The notes: generated by a model not told the origin, from the sequence alone. Positions 8,896 to 18,159 are shown, counted from the first letter of the stretch. The stretch is DNA of 64,000 nucleotides from Dethiobacter alkaliphilus AHT 1 (GCF_000174415.1 NZ_ACJM01000001.1:1-64000); one strand, 5' to 3'. A program made the numbers and translations.

Positions 8896-10360
8896 TGCCA
8901 GGATGGATGTGCTGATTCCACTTATTCTCTACTTTATTGTGATTTATGCCCTGGGTTTCTACAGCATGAGGTTTGTCACCAGAGCCAGTCACAGAGAGGG
9001 AACCGGTTTTCTCCATGAGTACCTCATCGGTGACCGCAATATGGGCGGCTTTGTCCTGGCCATGACTCTGGTAGCTACCTATCTGAGTGCCGGTAGCTTT
9101 ATCGGCGGGCCCGGTGCCGCATACGCCAATGGGCTGTCCTGGGTCTTTCTGGCCATGTCGCAAATGCCCACCGGCTATTTTACTCTGGCGGTTTTGGGTA
9201 AGAAGTTTGCAATAGTTGCCCGCAAGATTAATGCCGTGACCGTTACTGATTTTCTAAAAGAGCGCTATGATAACACGCTGTTGGTTGTGGTGGTGTCTTT
9301 GGCTGTAGTCTTCTTTTTTATAGCCGCCATGAGTGCGCAGTTCATAGGCGCCGCCCGCCTGATTCAGGGCTCCGTTGGTGTTCCTTACGAAACGGCCCTG
9401 GCGTTTTTCGGTATTTCTGTGCTAATCTATACCATTATCGGCGGTTTTCGGGCCGTTATTCTCACCGATACGCTGCAGGGGATTGTCATGACTATCGGCA
9501 CCACCATGGTGCTGGTGGCGGTAATTGTTGCCGGCGGAGGGGTGCCAAGTATCATTCAGGGAATGTTAGAGATTGACCCCGGATTAATTTCCCCGTATGG
9601 ACCGAACCCGGAACTCACCAGTATGGCTTGGGTAGCTTCCTTTTGGATCCTTGTTGGTTTTGCCATTGTTGGTTTGCCTCAGGTTGCAACCCGGGCCATG
9701 GGCTACAAAGACAGCACCAGCCTGAAAAACGGGATTATATATGGTACTGTGGTCTCCATGATTCTCCTGTTGGGCATGCATTTACTGGGCGCATTTGGCC
9801 GCACAATGGTTGCGGATTTGACCGGGGACCTGGTGGTTCCTACAGTAACCACCACGTTGTTTCCCAACTGGGTTGCCGGTATTATTTTGGCCGGGCCGCT
9901 GGCCGCTGTAATGTCCACGGTGGATTCTCAGCTTCTTCTGGCGGTGGGTGCCATTGTCAATGATATTTACGCCAACCTGATAAATACCAAAGTCAAGAAT
10001 ACAGCAAAAATCACTTTTATCAGTTCCATTGTAATCGGAGCCATTGTTTTTATCGCCTCCTTTGACCCACCGGAACTGATGGTCTGGCTAAACCTGTACG
10101 CCAACGCCGGCCTGATCTCAACGTTTCTGTGGCCGGTAATACTGGGGCTGTACTGGAAGCGGGCCAACACCGCCGGTGCTTTTGCCTCCATCGTTACCGG
10201 CATCGGCTCCTACATTGCCTTTGATATGTACTGGGCGAGGCCGCTGGGCTTTCATACCATTGTCTTACCCCTGATATTGTCTCTGGCTGCTTTTGTTATC
10301 GCCACCTATGCAACGCCAAAACCAGATCAGCGTATAATAAAAAAATTCTGGGGAATCTAG
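8888..10360 (+). CDS. panF: Sodium/pantothenate symporter (SSS family)
   Basis: Sodium:solute symporter of 490 residues with about 13 hydrophobic segments, expected to take up pantothenate (coenzyme A precursor) with Na+. The SSS fold is supported by the LATYLSAGSFIGGPG-like region in helix 3, GGFRAVILTDTLQG, and the conserved GPLAAVMSTVDSQLL segment. Gene order YhdT-PanF strengthens the substrate assignment, which otherwise rests on resemblance. ATG at 8888 after AGGAGGGGGG. The gene ends in a GC-rich hairpin. Confidence 0.85.
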   Translation: MADARMDVLIPLILYFIVIYALGFYSMRFVTRASHREGTGFLHEYLIGDRNMGGFVLAMTLVATYLSAGSFIGGPGAAYANGLSWVFLAMSQMPTGYFTLAVLGKKFAIVARKINAVTVTDFLKERYDNTLLVVVVSLAVVFFFIAAMSAQFIGAARLIQGSVGVPYETALAFFGISVLIYTIIGGFRAVILTDTLQGIVMTIGTTMVLVAVIVAGGGVPSIIQGMLEIDPGLISPYGPNPELTSMAWVASFWILVGFAIVGLPQVATRAMGYKDSTSLKNGIIYGTVVSMILLLGMHLLGAFGRTMVADLTGDLVVPTVTTTLFPNWVAGIILAGPLAAVMSTVDSQLLLAVGAIVNDIYANLINTKVKNTAKITFISSIVIGAIVFIASFDPPELMVWLNLYANAGLISTFLWPVILGLYWKRANTAGAFASIVTGIGSYIAFDMYWARPLGFHTIVLPLILSLAAFVIATYATPKPDQRIIKKFWGI

Positions 10361-10370
10361 CCTGGAAAGC

Positions 10371-10400
10371 AGAAGAACGACCGCTTAGGTCGTTCTTCTT
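10371..10400 (+). terminator. Hairpin after panF
   Basis: 12-bp stem AGAAGAACGACC / GGTCGTTCTTCT with a GCTTA loop. The T tract within the 3' arm is modest, so termination efficiency is uncertain. Confidence 0.65.
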
Positions 10401-10469
10401 AAGTTATGGGGTAGTTCGCCTCTAAAAATTTTAGAATAGGTTTTAAAATTTAGTGGAGGGAAAAGAGGA

Positions 10470-10535
10470 ATGAGTCGTTTTTTAGCGAATACAAATCACC
10501 GCGGTAAAGCGTTAACGGAAAAGAAGCTTTGTTAA
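10470..10535 (+). CDS. Possible 21-codon small ORF upstream of the SSS symporter
   Basis: ATG at 10470 preceded by GTGGAGGGAAAAGAGGA, a very good ribosome site, reading 21 codons to TAA at 10533-10535. The peptide (MSRFLANTNHRGKALTEKKL-C) is basic and resembles nothing I know. It sits in the leader of the symporter gene at 10608, so it could be a leader peptide. It may equally be chance, as a second ribosome-like site GGTGGAGGTGG follows without a credible gene. Confidence 0.3.
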   Translation: MSRFLANTNHRGKALTEKKLC

Positions 10536-10607
10536 AAACAGGTGGAGGTGGTTTGCTAAAAAGTTTAGGCTTACTGTGCCAGGAAATATTTTTTAGGGAG
10601 GGTAATA

Positions 10608-12032
10608 ATGGACAACATACGACTTATTATTGTAATTGGTTATTTTGCTATTATTTTCGGCATCGGTTTTTATGCTTCTCGTTTTGTTAAATCTTCCACC
10701 GACTTTTTGTTGGCAGGCAGAAAACTTGGACTCTTACTTACAACGGCAACACTGGCGGCCACACACTTCGGTGGCGGTTTTGTAATGGGCGGGGGGCAGG
10801 ATGGCTACAATTTTGGCCTCTCCGGGATTTATTACGCAGCCGGTACCGGCCTGGGCCTAATCTTTTTGGGCCTCATTGCGGCCAAACCGCTCCGTAAACT
10901 TTCTTTATTTACCATTACAGATTACCTGGAGATGCGCTATAACAGTAAAATTGTCCGGGTGATGGGTGCACTTCTTTCCCTGGTGGCCATTGTGGGTATC
11001 GTGGCTGCTCAGGTTGGTGCCACCCGTGGTGCGTTAACTATTCTTGGCGTTTCTCCGGAAGCGGGCGCCGTGGTTGCCACCATTTTATTTATTGCTTACA
11101 CCGCGTTTGCCGGTATGTGGGGGGTTACCCTTACCGACAGCATTCAGTTAATTATTATTTTTATCGGTCTTCCTGTAGCTGCGGTACTGGGGATGCAGCA
11201 AGCCGGCGGCTGGGCCGCAATGCAGCAAACCATTGCCGCTTTACCGATAGAGGGCGGTGCCGATGCGTACTTTAGTTTTGGTGGTCGGGGCATTCCCATT
11301 ATGCTGGGCGTTATTACCCCGGTAATTATGTACGACCTGATTGGCCAGGACTTTTATCAGCGGCTTTTTTCCGCCAAGGATGAAAACACTGCGCGCAATG
11401 GTGCTTTACTGGCCGGCGTGCTGCTGTTGGTTTTCGGTATTTTCCCTGTTATGGGTGGTATGGCGGCACGGGCCATCTTTGGTGAAATACCGGCAACCGC
11501 TTCCGCATTGCCCATGCTGATTTCCGAAGTATTGCCGGTGGGCCTAGGCGCCATCGTGGTGGCGGCCATTCTGGCCGCAGTGATGTCTACCGCCGACTCC
11601 CTGTTGATTGCAGGCACATCCCACGTTACCAATGACTTCTACGTTAAGCTGATTAACCCCGAAATCGCCGACGATACCAAAAAGATTTTGGCCATTTCCC
11701 GCCTTTGGACTGTAATTCTTGGTATTGCCGCACTGTTTTTTGCTTTGGCCATGCCCGGTATCATCAGCGTCCTGATTTTCTCCTATACCATGTACGCTTC
11801 CGGTGTTTTTGTTCCGGTTGTATTGGGTATTCTGTGGAAAGGCGGCACCGAAATGGGTGCCATCACAGCCATTATTGCCGGCTCCATTGCCGGACTGGCC
11901 GGCCTTCAGGGCTGGGTCTCCTACGGTGACGTTCCCAATATCGCCGCTGCAGGGGCAATCTCGTTGGTGGTCTATGTAGTGGTCTCCCTTTTTACACCAA
12001 AACCGGAGATCCCGGAAGAACTAAAAGCATAG
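10608..12032 (+). CDS. Sodium:solute symporter family protein
   Basis: Second SSS-family transporter, 474 residues, about 13 membrane helices. SSS hallmarks include an early FLLAGRKLG segment, ATLAATHFGGG, MWGVTLTDSIQ and the helix containing AAILAAVMSTADSLL. Substrate not determinable from sequence; the convergent gene is a lactate racemase homologue, so a carboxylate is one possibility (inference). ATG at 10608 after AGGGAGGG. Separated from panF by 247 bases with a hairpin, so it is probably transcribed independently. Confidence 0.88.
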   Translation: MDNIRLIIVIGYFAIIFGIGFYASRFVKSSTDFLLAGRKLGLLLTTATLAATHFGGGFVMGGGQDGYNFGLSGIYYAAGTGLGLIFLGLIAAKPLRKLSLFTITDYLEMRYNSKIVRVMGALLSLVAIVGIVAAQVGATRGALTILGVSPEAGAVVATILFIAYTAFAGMWGVTLTDSIQLIIIFIGLPVAAVLGMQQAGGWAAMQQTIAALPIEGGADAYFSFGGRGIPIMLGVITPVIMYDLIGQDFYQRLFSAKDENTARNGALLAGVLLLVFGIFPVMGGMAARAIFGEIPATASALPMLISEVLPVGLGAIVVAAILAAVMSTADSLLIAGTSHVTNDFYVKLINPEIADDTKKILAISRLWTVILGIAALFFALAMPGIISVLIFSYTMYASGVFVPVVLGILWKGGTEMGAITAIIAGSIAGLAGLQGWVSYGDVPNIAAAGAISLVVYVVVSLFTPKPEIPEELKA

Positions 12033-12039
12033 CAACAGC

Positions 12040-12068
12040 AAAAGACCAGACACCGTGTCTGGTCTTTT
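12040..12068. terminator. Bidirectional terminator between the SSS gene and larA
   Basis: AAAAGACCAGACAC / TGTCTGGTCTTTT with a two-base centre; A and T runs on the two sides serve both convergent genes. Confidence 0.85.
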
Positions 12069-12113
12069 CATTATCATGCTGTTATCAAAATGTCGATATG
12101 TCGGACCTGGCCC

Positions 12114-13397
12114 CTATTTCAGCATGGGGAAGGTGGTGGCGCCTTCCGGCATAATGTAGGCTTTGTAATGGTCACCCAGCCATTCTTGGGCCAGGGTTAG
12201 TGCTTCCTCCAGGGTGTTAACCGGCGTCATGCCCATACAGCGAATCTGCTCATCGGGCAGATCAGAGATGGCGATAAAGCGGTTCTGTTGGGTCCAAACC
12301 AGTTGGGTGTAGCCGGCAAATTTGGCGATATCATAGGCATTGCTTAAATGCTGTTCCCGGGCCTGGTTGTCGGCAAAATCGGTACAGATATTGTAGAACA
12401 AATCACTGCCGATGCCGTCGCAGCACTGGGAGACCAAGATGCCCACACCGCCTTTTTTCATGGCATGGACCATATTATGACTGGCTTTATAGGTCTGGTA
12501 CATATTGATGTCCTTGGGATAACCGCCGCAGGAGGCGATTACCAGGTCCGCCTTCTCCCGGATGGGTACGCCGTAATATTCATCGGCCAGAGCACAGCCT
12601 TTTTCATGTGCTTCCACCAGATCTCCTGCCACCGCCAAGGCGATTTTGTGCTGGTCGTTAATCAGGATGTTTACAATAAAATCCACTCCCAGCATCCTGC
12701 CTGCTTCCACCATGTCTTCTGAGAGGGGATTGCCCTGCAGTTTGCCGGCCCGCACATCCGGATTAAGTCCGGGACCATTGGGGTTTAGTGAATGTTTATG
12801 GTTGGCCATAATCCCCTCCCGGGAAGAGACACCGGGAAGAACCGATTTTTTGCCGCCACCGTAGCCGGCCAGGTAGTGATGCACAATTCCGCCGGTAAGT
12901 ATAACCCGGTCTGCTTCCACCACGTGGCGGTTTAGGCGAACCGGTGTATTTCGTGAGGTATGTCCCAGGTCCACCAAATCTTCTGCGCTCCCGGTATGTT
13001 CAATGACCGGTATCCGCCGGTAAATATCATCACCCACCAGCATTTTAATCTCTTCAGTGGTTTGGTTGCGGTGGGAACCCCGGGCAGAAATTATGGTTAT
13101 CTGCTCATCGGCAATCCCGCTGTTGTTTAGCTCCTCAAGCAGTACTTTGACAATAACGTGATGACGGATCCATAACCGGGTTATATCGCCAATGACAATA
13201 CAGACGGTTTCATTGGCATTTATTATCTCAGTTAACCTGGACGTGCCTATGGGATTGGCCATTGCCTCCCTAATCAGAGCTTCCTCATTTTCAGGGGAGG
13301 GTAACTCCTTGGAGCGGAGCACATCGATTATTTTTTCTTCCTCTAATTCCAATGTAACTGCGTTTTTGCCATAGGCCAGTGTGTACTCTTTTTTCAT
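12114..13397 (-). CDS. larA: Nickel-pincer lactate racemase family protein (LarA)
   Basis: LarA-family 2-hydroxyacid racemase/epimerase of 427 residues; characterised members interconvert D- and L-lactate with a nickel-pincer nucleotide (NPN) bound to a lysine. The key residues line up at H109, H174, K184 (in GGGKKSVLPG) and H200, practically the numbering of the characterised enzyme. No larB/larC/larE cofactor genes are visible in this window, so NPN would have to come from elsewhere or the substrate may differ. ATG start with a weak AGCAGGG ribosome site. Transcribed opposite to the small gene at 13545, with a 147-base divergent region between them. Confidence 0.9.
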   Translation of the reverse strand: MKKEYTLAYGKNAVTLELEEEKIIDVLRSKELPSPENEEALIREAMANPIGTSRLTEIINANETVCIVIGDITRLWIRHHVIVKVLLEELNNSGIADEQITIISARGSHRNQTTEEIKMLVGDDIYRRIPVIEHTGSAEDLVDLGHTSRNTPVRLNRHVVEADRVILTGGIVHHYLAGYGGGKKSVLPGVSSREGIMANHKHSLNPNGPGLNPDVRAGKLQGNPLSEDMVEAGRMLGVDFIVNILINDQHKIALAVAGDLVEAHEKGCALADEYYGVPIREKADLVIASCGGYPKDINMYQTYKASHNMVHAMKKGGVGILVSQCCDGIGSDLFYNICTDFADNQAREQHLSNAYDIAKFAGYTQLVWTQQNRFIAISDLPDEQIRCMGMTPVNTLEEALTLAQEWLGDHYKAYIMPEGATTFPMLK

Positions 13398-13544
13398 TTA
13401 TAACCCTGCTTTCTTACTGACTGGTTTTATGCTTCGACATTATATTCTAATATATCACTTTTTTTATCAGTAGTTAATGTTTTTTTAATCTTCCCTGCTT
13501 ATAATATACACATAGTCGATGCAGATCAAAGGAGCGAGTTAACC

Positions 13545-13805
13545 GTGGTAAAGAAAGAAATAAAACTACTGCGCAGAGGAGTCCCCCGACAGGAATATCT
13601 TGATTATTTTCTTGCTTTAGGTAAAGAGGTTGAACCGGGCCGGATAGTAGGGCCGGACTGGGAAGTGGTTGTGGGGCAGGAGAGAGAAGCAAAAATACTT
13701 AACTGTTTCATTGAAGAATCGGAAGTGATTTTCCGTGGTGAAGAAGATGTGGTAAATGAGCTGATAAACGATTTCCGTTTGAAATTTTTACGTGCCGGCG
13801 GATAA
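13545..13805 (+). CDS. Conserved small protein of unknown function
   Basis: Soluble acidic protein of 86 residues with no signal peptide, membrane segment or cysteine pair. I do not recognise the family. The predicted fold is mixed alpha/beta with a basic first 15 residues. GTG start at 13545 preceded by AAAGGAGC, and a TATAAT-like -10 lies near 13499, so it looks expressed. It is followed by a perfect 17-bp hairpin and then the uracil-permease-type gene. Confidence 0.65.
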   Translation: MVKKEIKLLRRGVPRQEYLDYFLALGKEVEPGRIVGPDWEVVVGQEREAKILNCFIEESEVIFRGEEDVVNELINDFRLKFLRAGG

Positions 13806-13843
13806 TTGGTAGATTTTTCGCAGGGACAATGAGGTGGAGTAGA

Positions 13844-13883
13844 GAATATATCCCTCAAACGACATAGTTTGAGGGATATATTC
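13844..13883 (+). terminator. Perfect 17-bp hairpin between the small gene and the permease
   Basis: GAATATATCCCTCAAAC at 13844-13860, loop GACATA, then its exact complement to 13883, followed by TTGTT. The U tract is short, so this may be a terminator or a processing/regulatory stem for the downstream permease. Confidence 0.6.
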
Positions 13884-13986
13884 TTGTTCCGACAAGATGG
13901 GGGGTGTTATAGGCAGGGCCAAGGGAGAAAATAATTGTAATATAGGCTGTATTAACAAATCCGGTAAGATTGGAGAGATTAGTCGC

Positions 13987-15417
13987 ATGAGTGAACAACG
14001 ACGTATTTTGTATGGATTAGACGACGTACCAAAGCCTTTTCCCAAAGCGCTGGGGCTTGGCATCCAGCACGTGCTGACCATGTTTGGCGCCACAGTGGCC
14101 GTGCCGCTGCTTTTAGCAGGTGCCATGGAAATGACTGCCCAGGAAACTTCTGTGCTGGTGGCAGCGGCCATGCTGGCCGCCGGAGTGGCCACCCTGCTGC
14201 AGGTTAACCTGGGAACGCGGCTGCCCCTGGTACAGGGCATGTCCTTTGCTTTCCTGGGCCCGTTTTTTGCCATTATCGGTACAATATCCGGCCGGGGCGG
14301 AGATCCGGCCACCATCATGACTTATATTGCCGGCGCAATTATCCTTGGTTCCTTTGTAGAGATGTTTGTCGGCTTCTCCGGCTTGATTGGTAAAATCCAA
14401 AATGTGCTTACCCCGGTGGTTATCGGCCCGGTCATTGCCCTTATTGGGTTGGCTCTTTTTGGTGCCGGTGCTCCTATGGCCGGCGAGAATTGGCTTTTGT
14501 CCGGCATAGTTATTGTATCTATTTTTTATTTAACCTTGGTGTTGGGACGTAAAAAGCCCATGATTTCCGTTTTCAGCATCCTGATGTCAGTGGCCATTGC
14601 TTATGGGGTGGCGGTGATTCTTACTGTAACCGGCGTGTACGGAGCGACAACACCCGGCGCCGTGGATTTTTCACCCATTGCCGATGCTGATTTCATCCGT
14701 ACCGGTTTAATCTTCCCCTGGGGATTGCCCCGCTTTGATCTTGGCTTCTTTCTGGCTGTTATGGCTGCTTATCTGGCCTCGCTTATTGAATCATACGGAG
14801 ATTACCATGCCGTAAATCAAGCTGCCAAAGGACCTGAGCTAACGGAAAAACAGGTAAGCCGCGGTATCGGCATGGAAGGGGTGGGTTGCTTCTTTGCCGG
14901 CATGTTTGGCGGGCTGGCCAATACCAGTTATACTGAAAATATAGGCTTGGTGGGACTGACCGGAGTAGCCAGCAGGTATGTTGTCAACATTGGCGCTGTT
15001 GTCTTAATCTTTCTGGGGATTTTCGGCAAGTTCGGCGGCGCTGTGGCCACCATTCCTTCACCCATTGTGGGCGGACTGTACACAGCCCTGTTTGGCCTGA
15101 TTGCTGCAATTGGTATCAGTAACACTGCCAAAGCGGATCTGTCCTCCATCCGCAATATGATGATTATCGGCTTTATTCTTTTTATGGGCCTTAGTGTCCC
15201 CGCCTATTTCCAGGGCCTGGAGGCCGCCGGGATCACCTTCGCTCCCTCCTGGCCCCAGTGGCTGGCAGAGATTGTCTCCACCATCGGGCAGACCAGTATG
15301 GCTGTAGCAGCTATTCTGGGCTTGATTTTGGATAACGTAATTCCCGGCACCCCGGAGGAGAGAGGCATTTCGCCCAAGTCCACTGAGAAACTTATTTCAG
15401 AAAAAGATCGCTGTTAA
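13987..15417 (+). CDS. NCS2-family nucleobase permease (uracil/xanthine type)
   Basis: Membrane carrier of 476 residues of the nucleobase/ascorbate (NCS2) family, about 12-14 helices. The family start (LYGLDDVPKPFPKALGLGIQHVLTMFG) is followed by the GMSFAFLGPF motif of helix 3 and the ESYGDYHAV-region with its substrate-binding Glu, plus GLANTSYTENIG. Motifs resemble UraA (uracil) more than purine carriers, but the substrate is not certain. The ATG at 13987 (after GGAGAG) is preferred to an ATG 90 bases upstream because it matches the conserved N-terminus. Confidence 0.88.
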   Translation: MSEQRRILYGLDDVPKPFPKALGLGIQHVLTMFGATVAVPLLLAGAMEMTAQETSVLVAAAMLAAGVATLLQVNLGTRLPLVQGMSFAFLGPFFAIIGTISGRGGDPATIMTYIAGAIILGSFVEMFVGFSGLIGKIQNVLTPVVIGPVIALIGLALFGAGAPMAGENWLLSGIVIVSIFYLTLVLGRKKPMISVFSILMSVAIAYGVAVILTVTGVYGATTPGAVDFSPIADADFIRTGLIFPWGLPRFDLGFFLAVMAAYLASLIESYGDYHAVNQAAKGPELTEKQVSRGIGMEGVGCFFAGMFGGLANTSYTENIGLVGLTGVASRYVVNIGAVVLIFLGIFGKFGGAVATIPSPIVGGLYTALFGLIAAIGISNTAKADLSSIRNMMIIGFILFMGLSVPAYFQGLEAAGITFAPSWPQWLAEIVSTIGQTSMAVAAILGLILDNVIPGTPEERGISPKSTEKLISEKDRC

Positions 15418-15476
15418 GCAGGATTTTCATAATTTAAGGTAGAACTGGAAATTCTACATAGCGGAGGTGTACCCTT

Positions 15477-16190
15477 ATGAAACTCACCCCGCGCCTACAG
15501 GCAATCGCGGAACTAATAGAGCCCGGCAGTGTGGTGGCCGACATTGGCACAGATCACGGCTATCTGCCAGTTTATTTGCTACTGGAACAAATAAGTCAGC
15601 GTATCGTTGCTGCCGATGTAAATCCTCATCCCCTGCAGCAGGCCAGGGAAACGGTGGCCGCCTTTAATTGTCTGCATAAAATTGAACTGCGTCTGGGCGA
15701 CGGACTGGGTGCTCTGCGTGAAGAGGACAATGTGGATACCGTCGTTATTGCCGGCTTAGGCGGGAGAACCATCGCCTCTATTCTGGCCGACGGACGCGAC
15801 AAGCTAAAAACCGTTCGCCATCTGATTTTACAGCCCATGAACGAAGCAGGCTTTTTACGTCTGTTTTTGGCAGAAAACGGTTTTGCCCTGGTTCATGAAA
15901 GCCTGGTGATGGAAGGCCGGCGTCTGTATGAAATTATTCTGGCCAAGCCCGGCATGGAGCAGGAAAAAGACCCATTTCGCCTTTCCCTCGGCCCCCGGCT
16001 GTTGGAAAAAAAACCGCCGCTTTTTGATGTGTTGCTTAAAGAGAAAATCCGCAAACTGCGGATAATGTATAACAGCCTGCAAAAAGCCAGGCAGAAAGAT
16101 TTAAGCGGGAAAATCCGGGAAGTGGAGAAAGAATTGCAATGCCTTGAGGAGGTGCTTTCAGGTGCAGTTGAACGCGCAGACACTGATTAG
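15477..16190 (+). CDS. trmK: tRNA (adenine(22)-N1)-methyltransferase
   Basis: SAM-dependent methyltransferase of 237 residues that methylates A22 in the tRNA D-loop. The SAM motif is VADIGTDHGYLP (about 20-31), followed by the catalytic-region VIAGLGGRTIASIL and LILQPMNEAGFLR motifs typical of TrmK/YqfN, and a C-terminal helical coiled-coil. ATG at 15477 after GGAGGT. It overlaps the Nif3-like gene by about 30 bases; trmK-yqfO adjacency after rpoD is conserved in Firmicutes, and here the order is kept though other genes intervene. Confidence 0.93.
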   Translation: MKLTPRLQAIAELIEPGSVVADIGTDHGYLPVYLLLEQISQRIVAADVNPHPLQQARETVAAFNCLHKIELRLGDGLGALREEDNVDTVVIAGLGGRTIASILADGRDKLKTVRHLILQPMNEAGFLRLFLAENGFALVHESLVMEGRRLYEIILAKPGMEQEKDPFRLSLGPRLLEKKPPLFDVLLKEKIRKLRIMYNSLQKARQKDLSGKIREVEKELQCLEEVLSGAVERADTD

Positions 16191-17280
16191 TTATCTGGAG
16201 GAATTGGCGCCTAAGCGCCTGGCTTTTGATTGGGATAACGTGGGCCTGCAGCTTGGCAGTCCGCAGGGTACTGTAAACAAAATTCTTCTTACCTTGGATG
16301 TAAATTCTGCAGTTTTGCAAGAAGCAAAGGATGAGGGTGTCGACTTTATCGTCACCCATCATCCTTTCATTTTCCGCCCCGTTTCCGCCCTGCGCACCGA
16401 TTTGCCCCTGGGGTCCATGATTAAAACGGCGCTTAACGATAATATTCGCATTTATGCCGCTCATACCAATCTTGATGTGGCGGCCGGCGGCGTAAATGAT
16501 GCCTTGGCCGCCAGGCTTGGTTTAACGGACACAAAGGTTTTGCGCATCAGCGGCCGGCAACAGTATGAAAAAATTGTGGTTTTTGTTCCCCAGGGCTACC
16601 AGGACAATGTACGGGACGCACTGTCTGCGGCTGGGGCCGGCTGGATCGGTAATTATAGCCACTGCACCTTCCAGTCCCAGGGCACCGGCACATTTATGCC
16701 CCGGGAAGGGACCAATCCGTTCAGCGGCCAGCAGGGTAAGCTGGAATACGCCGATGAATTGAGGCTGGAAACCATCGTGCCTTCTTCCATGCGTAACCGG
16801 GTGGTCAGAGCTATGAAAAAAGCCCACCCCTACGAGGAAGTGGCCTACGATGTGTATCCCCTGCTAAATGAAGGCGAACCTTACGGCCTGGGCCGTGTGG
16901 GCAAACTCCAGGAAGCCTGTACGCTGCAGGAGTTTGCTTCATATACAAAAAAACAACTTCAGGCAGATACCCTGCGTATCACCGGAGATTACACCAAAAC
17001 TATCAATAAGGTGGCAGTCTGCGGCGGTGCCGGCGGTGATATGATTCATGCCGCCTCTTTTGCCGGAGCGGATGTGTTGGTAACGGGAGATTTAAAATAT
17101 CATGAAGCGCAAGAGGCAGAGACTGTGGGTTTAGCAATAATTGATGCCGGCCATGATGCCACGGAGCGGGTAGTTGTTCCCGCACTGCGCACTTATTTGG
17201 AAGAAAAGCTCAGAGCTAATGGCTACAGTACTACAATTATGGAATCGGCCGTAGAAACGGCTCCCTGGAGGTACTTTTAG
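16162..17280 (+). CDS. Nif3-like dinuclear metal centre hexameric protein
   Basis: Nif3/YqfO-family protein of 372 residues. The family binds two metal ions; the histidines of VTHHPF (H66, H67), the AAHTNLD segment and the C-terminal IDAGHDATE motif are the expected ligands. Residues about 130-240 form the inserted PII-like (CutA-like) domain of the longer Firmicutes version. A GTG at 16162 is preferred to the TTG at 16144, because GAGGAGG lies between them. Proposed roles for the family (GTP cyclohydrolase I type 2-like, metal handling) are not settled, so function is left open. Confidence 0.9.
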   Translation: MQLNAQTLISYLEELAPKRLAFDWDNVGLQLGSPQGTVNKILLTLDVNSAVLQEAKDEGVDFIVTHHPFIFRPVSALRTDLPLGSMIKTALNDNIRIYAAHTNLDVAAGGVNDALAARLGLTDTKVLRISGRQQYEKIVVFVPQGYQDNVRDALSAAGAGWIGNYSHCTFQSQGTGTFMPREGTNPFSGQQGKLEYADELRLETIVPSSMRNRVVRAMKKAHPYEEVAYDVYPLLNEGEPYGLGRVGKLQEACTLQEFASYTKKQLQADTLRITGDYTKTINKVAVCGGAGGDMIHAASFAGADVLVTGDLKYHEAQEAETVGLAIIDAGHDATERVVVPALRTYLEEKLRANGYSTTIMESAVETAPWRYF

Positions 17281-17304
17281 ACGGGTGTTTTCACCTGTCT
17301 TTTT
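17280..17304 (+). terminator. Terminator after the Nif3-like gene
   Basis: GACGGGTG TTTT CACCTGTC followed by five T residues; the first base belongs to the stop codon. Confidence 0.75.
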
Positions 17305-17316
17305 CTTACTGCTAGC

Positions 17317-17409
17317 AAATTATAACGCTTCGCAGATAGCGAAGCTGCTAAGGTAAGCAGTACTGAAAAGTGCGCGCTAAGGAAACCGAAAGAGCGCGCC
17401 TTTCTTGTT
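17317..17409 (+). repeat. Dispersed two-hairpin intergenic repeat, copy C
   Basis: Hairpin 1 AACGCTTCGCAGATAGCGAAGC, linker with GCTAAGGTAAGCAGTACTGAAAAG, then second stem GCGCGC/GCGCGC around TAAGGAAACCGAAAGA and tail CTTTCTTGTT. It directly follows the terminator at 17280 and precedes the zinc-ribbon gene. Confidence 0.75.
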
Positions 17410-17430
17410 TTAACAAAAAGGAGGGAAAAC

Positions 17431-18138
17431 ATGAATGAACTGCAAAGTCTGTTTGAGCTGCAGCAGATTGAAGAAAAGCTGGACCAGCTGGAGAAGCAAT
17501 TAAAAAAGCTTCCTGTGTTTGCGGAGTTTAAAGCTCTGCAGGTAAAGGCCGCCGATGCCAAAGAAGCACATGGGTGGGCGGATACCAAGCTGGCAGAACA
17601 TCGCAAAAGGGTAAAGCGGCTGGATGAAGACCTGCAAAAGGCAGAGCAGAAGCATAAAGAGCTGCAGTCCAATTTGTATGCCGGAGATCAGAGCGCCAAA
17701 GAGCTGGAGCAGTTAGAGCGTAAAGCAGCAACGCTGCAGCAGGAGAAGGAAGAGCATGAGGAAACAGTTATCGCTGCCATGGAAGGGACAGAAGAGCTGG
17801 AAAAAGCCCTGGAAAAGTCAAAGGTGGAATATACGGATATCAGTAAAGAACTGCGTGTCCTGCAAAAGAGCGGCAATCAAAAGATAAATGAATTAAAGAA
17901 GGAAATTTTGGCGAACCGGGAAAAGCGCGACCAGCTTGCTTCACAAATCAGTGAGCCACTGCTGAACGAATACCGTGCAAAACGCAAAGAATTCAACGGG
18001 CGTCCCCTTGCCCGGGTGGAGAGAGAGCTTTGCGGCGGTTGCCGTGTTTCCGTCTCCTCAACCGTCCAGTCCAGTCTGCACATTCCGGACTGTAAAGTTA
18101 GCTGTGAAAATTGTGGCCGTATTTTGGTAAAGCTATAA
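17431..18138 (+). CDS. C4 zinc-ribbon coiled-coil protein
   Basis: Protein of 235 residues of the C4-type zinc ribbon family (COG1579-like). Residues about 5-180 are a long antiparallel coiled coil rich in Lys/Glu/Gln. The C-terminus carries a zinc ribbon with C201/C204 and C225/C228 (LCGGCR...CENCGR). Such proteins bind nucleic acid or ribosomes; the exact role is not established. ATG at 17431 after AAGGAGGG. In Firmicutes this gene usually follows the yqfO (nif3-like) gene and precedes rnpB, exactly as here. Confidence 0.9.
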   Translation: MNELQSLFELQQIEEKLDQLEKQLKKLPVFAEFKALQVKAADAKEAHGWADTKLAEHRKRVKRLDEDLQKAEQKHKELQSNLYAGDQSAKELEQLERKAATLQQEKEEHEETVIAAMEGTEELEKALEKSKVEYTDISKELRVLQKSGNQKINELKKEILANREKRDQLASQISEPLLNEYRAKRKEFNGRPLARVERELCGGCRVSVSSTVQSSLHIPDCKVSCENCGRILVKL

Positions 18139-18159
18139 TATCTCTTCCGGTTATTGCCT

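Noticed and set aside
13844-13986. PyrR-binding or purine riboswitch before the uracil/xanthine-type permease
   Set aside because: Neither the PyrR consensus loop nor the purine aptamer core was found; only a perfect hairpin is present.
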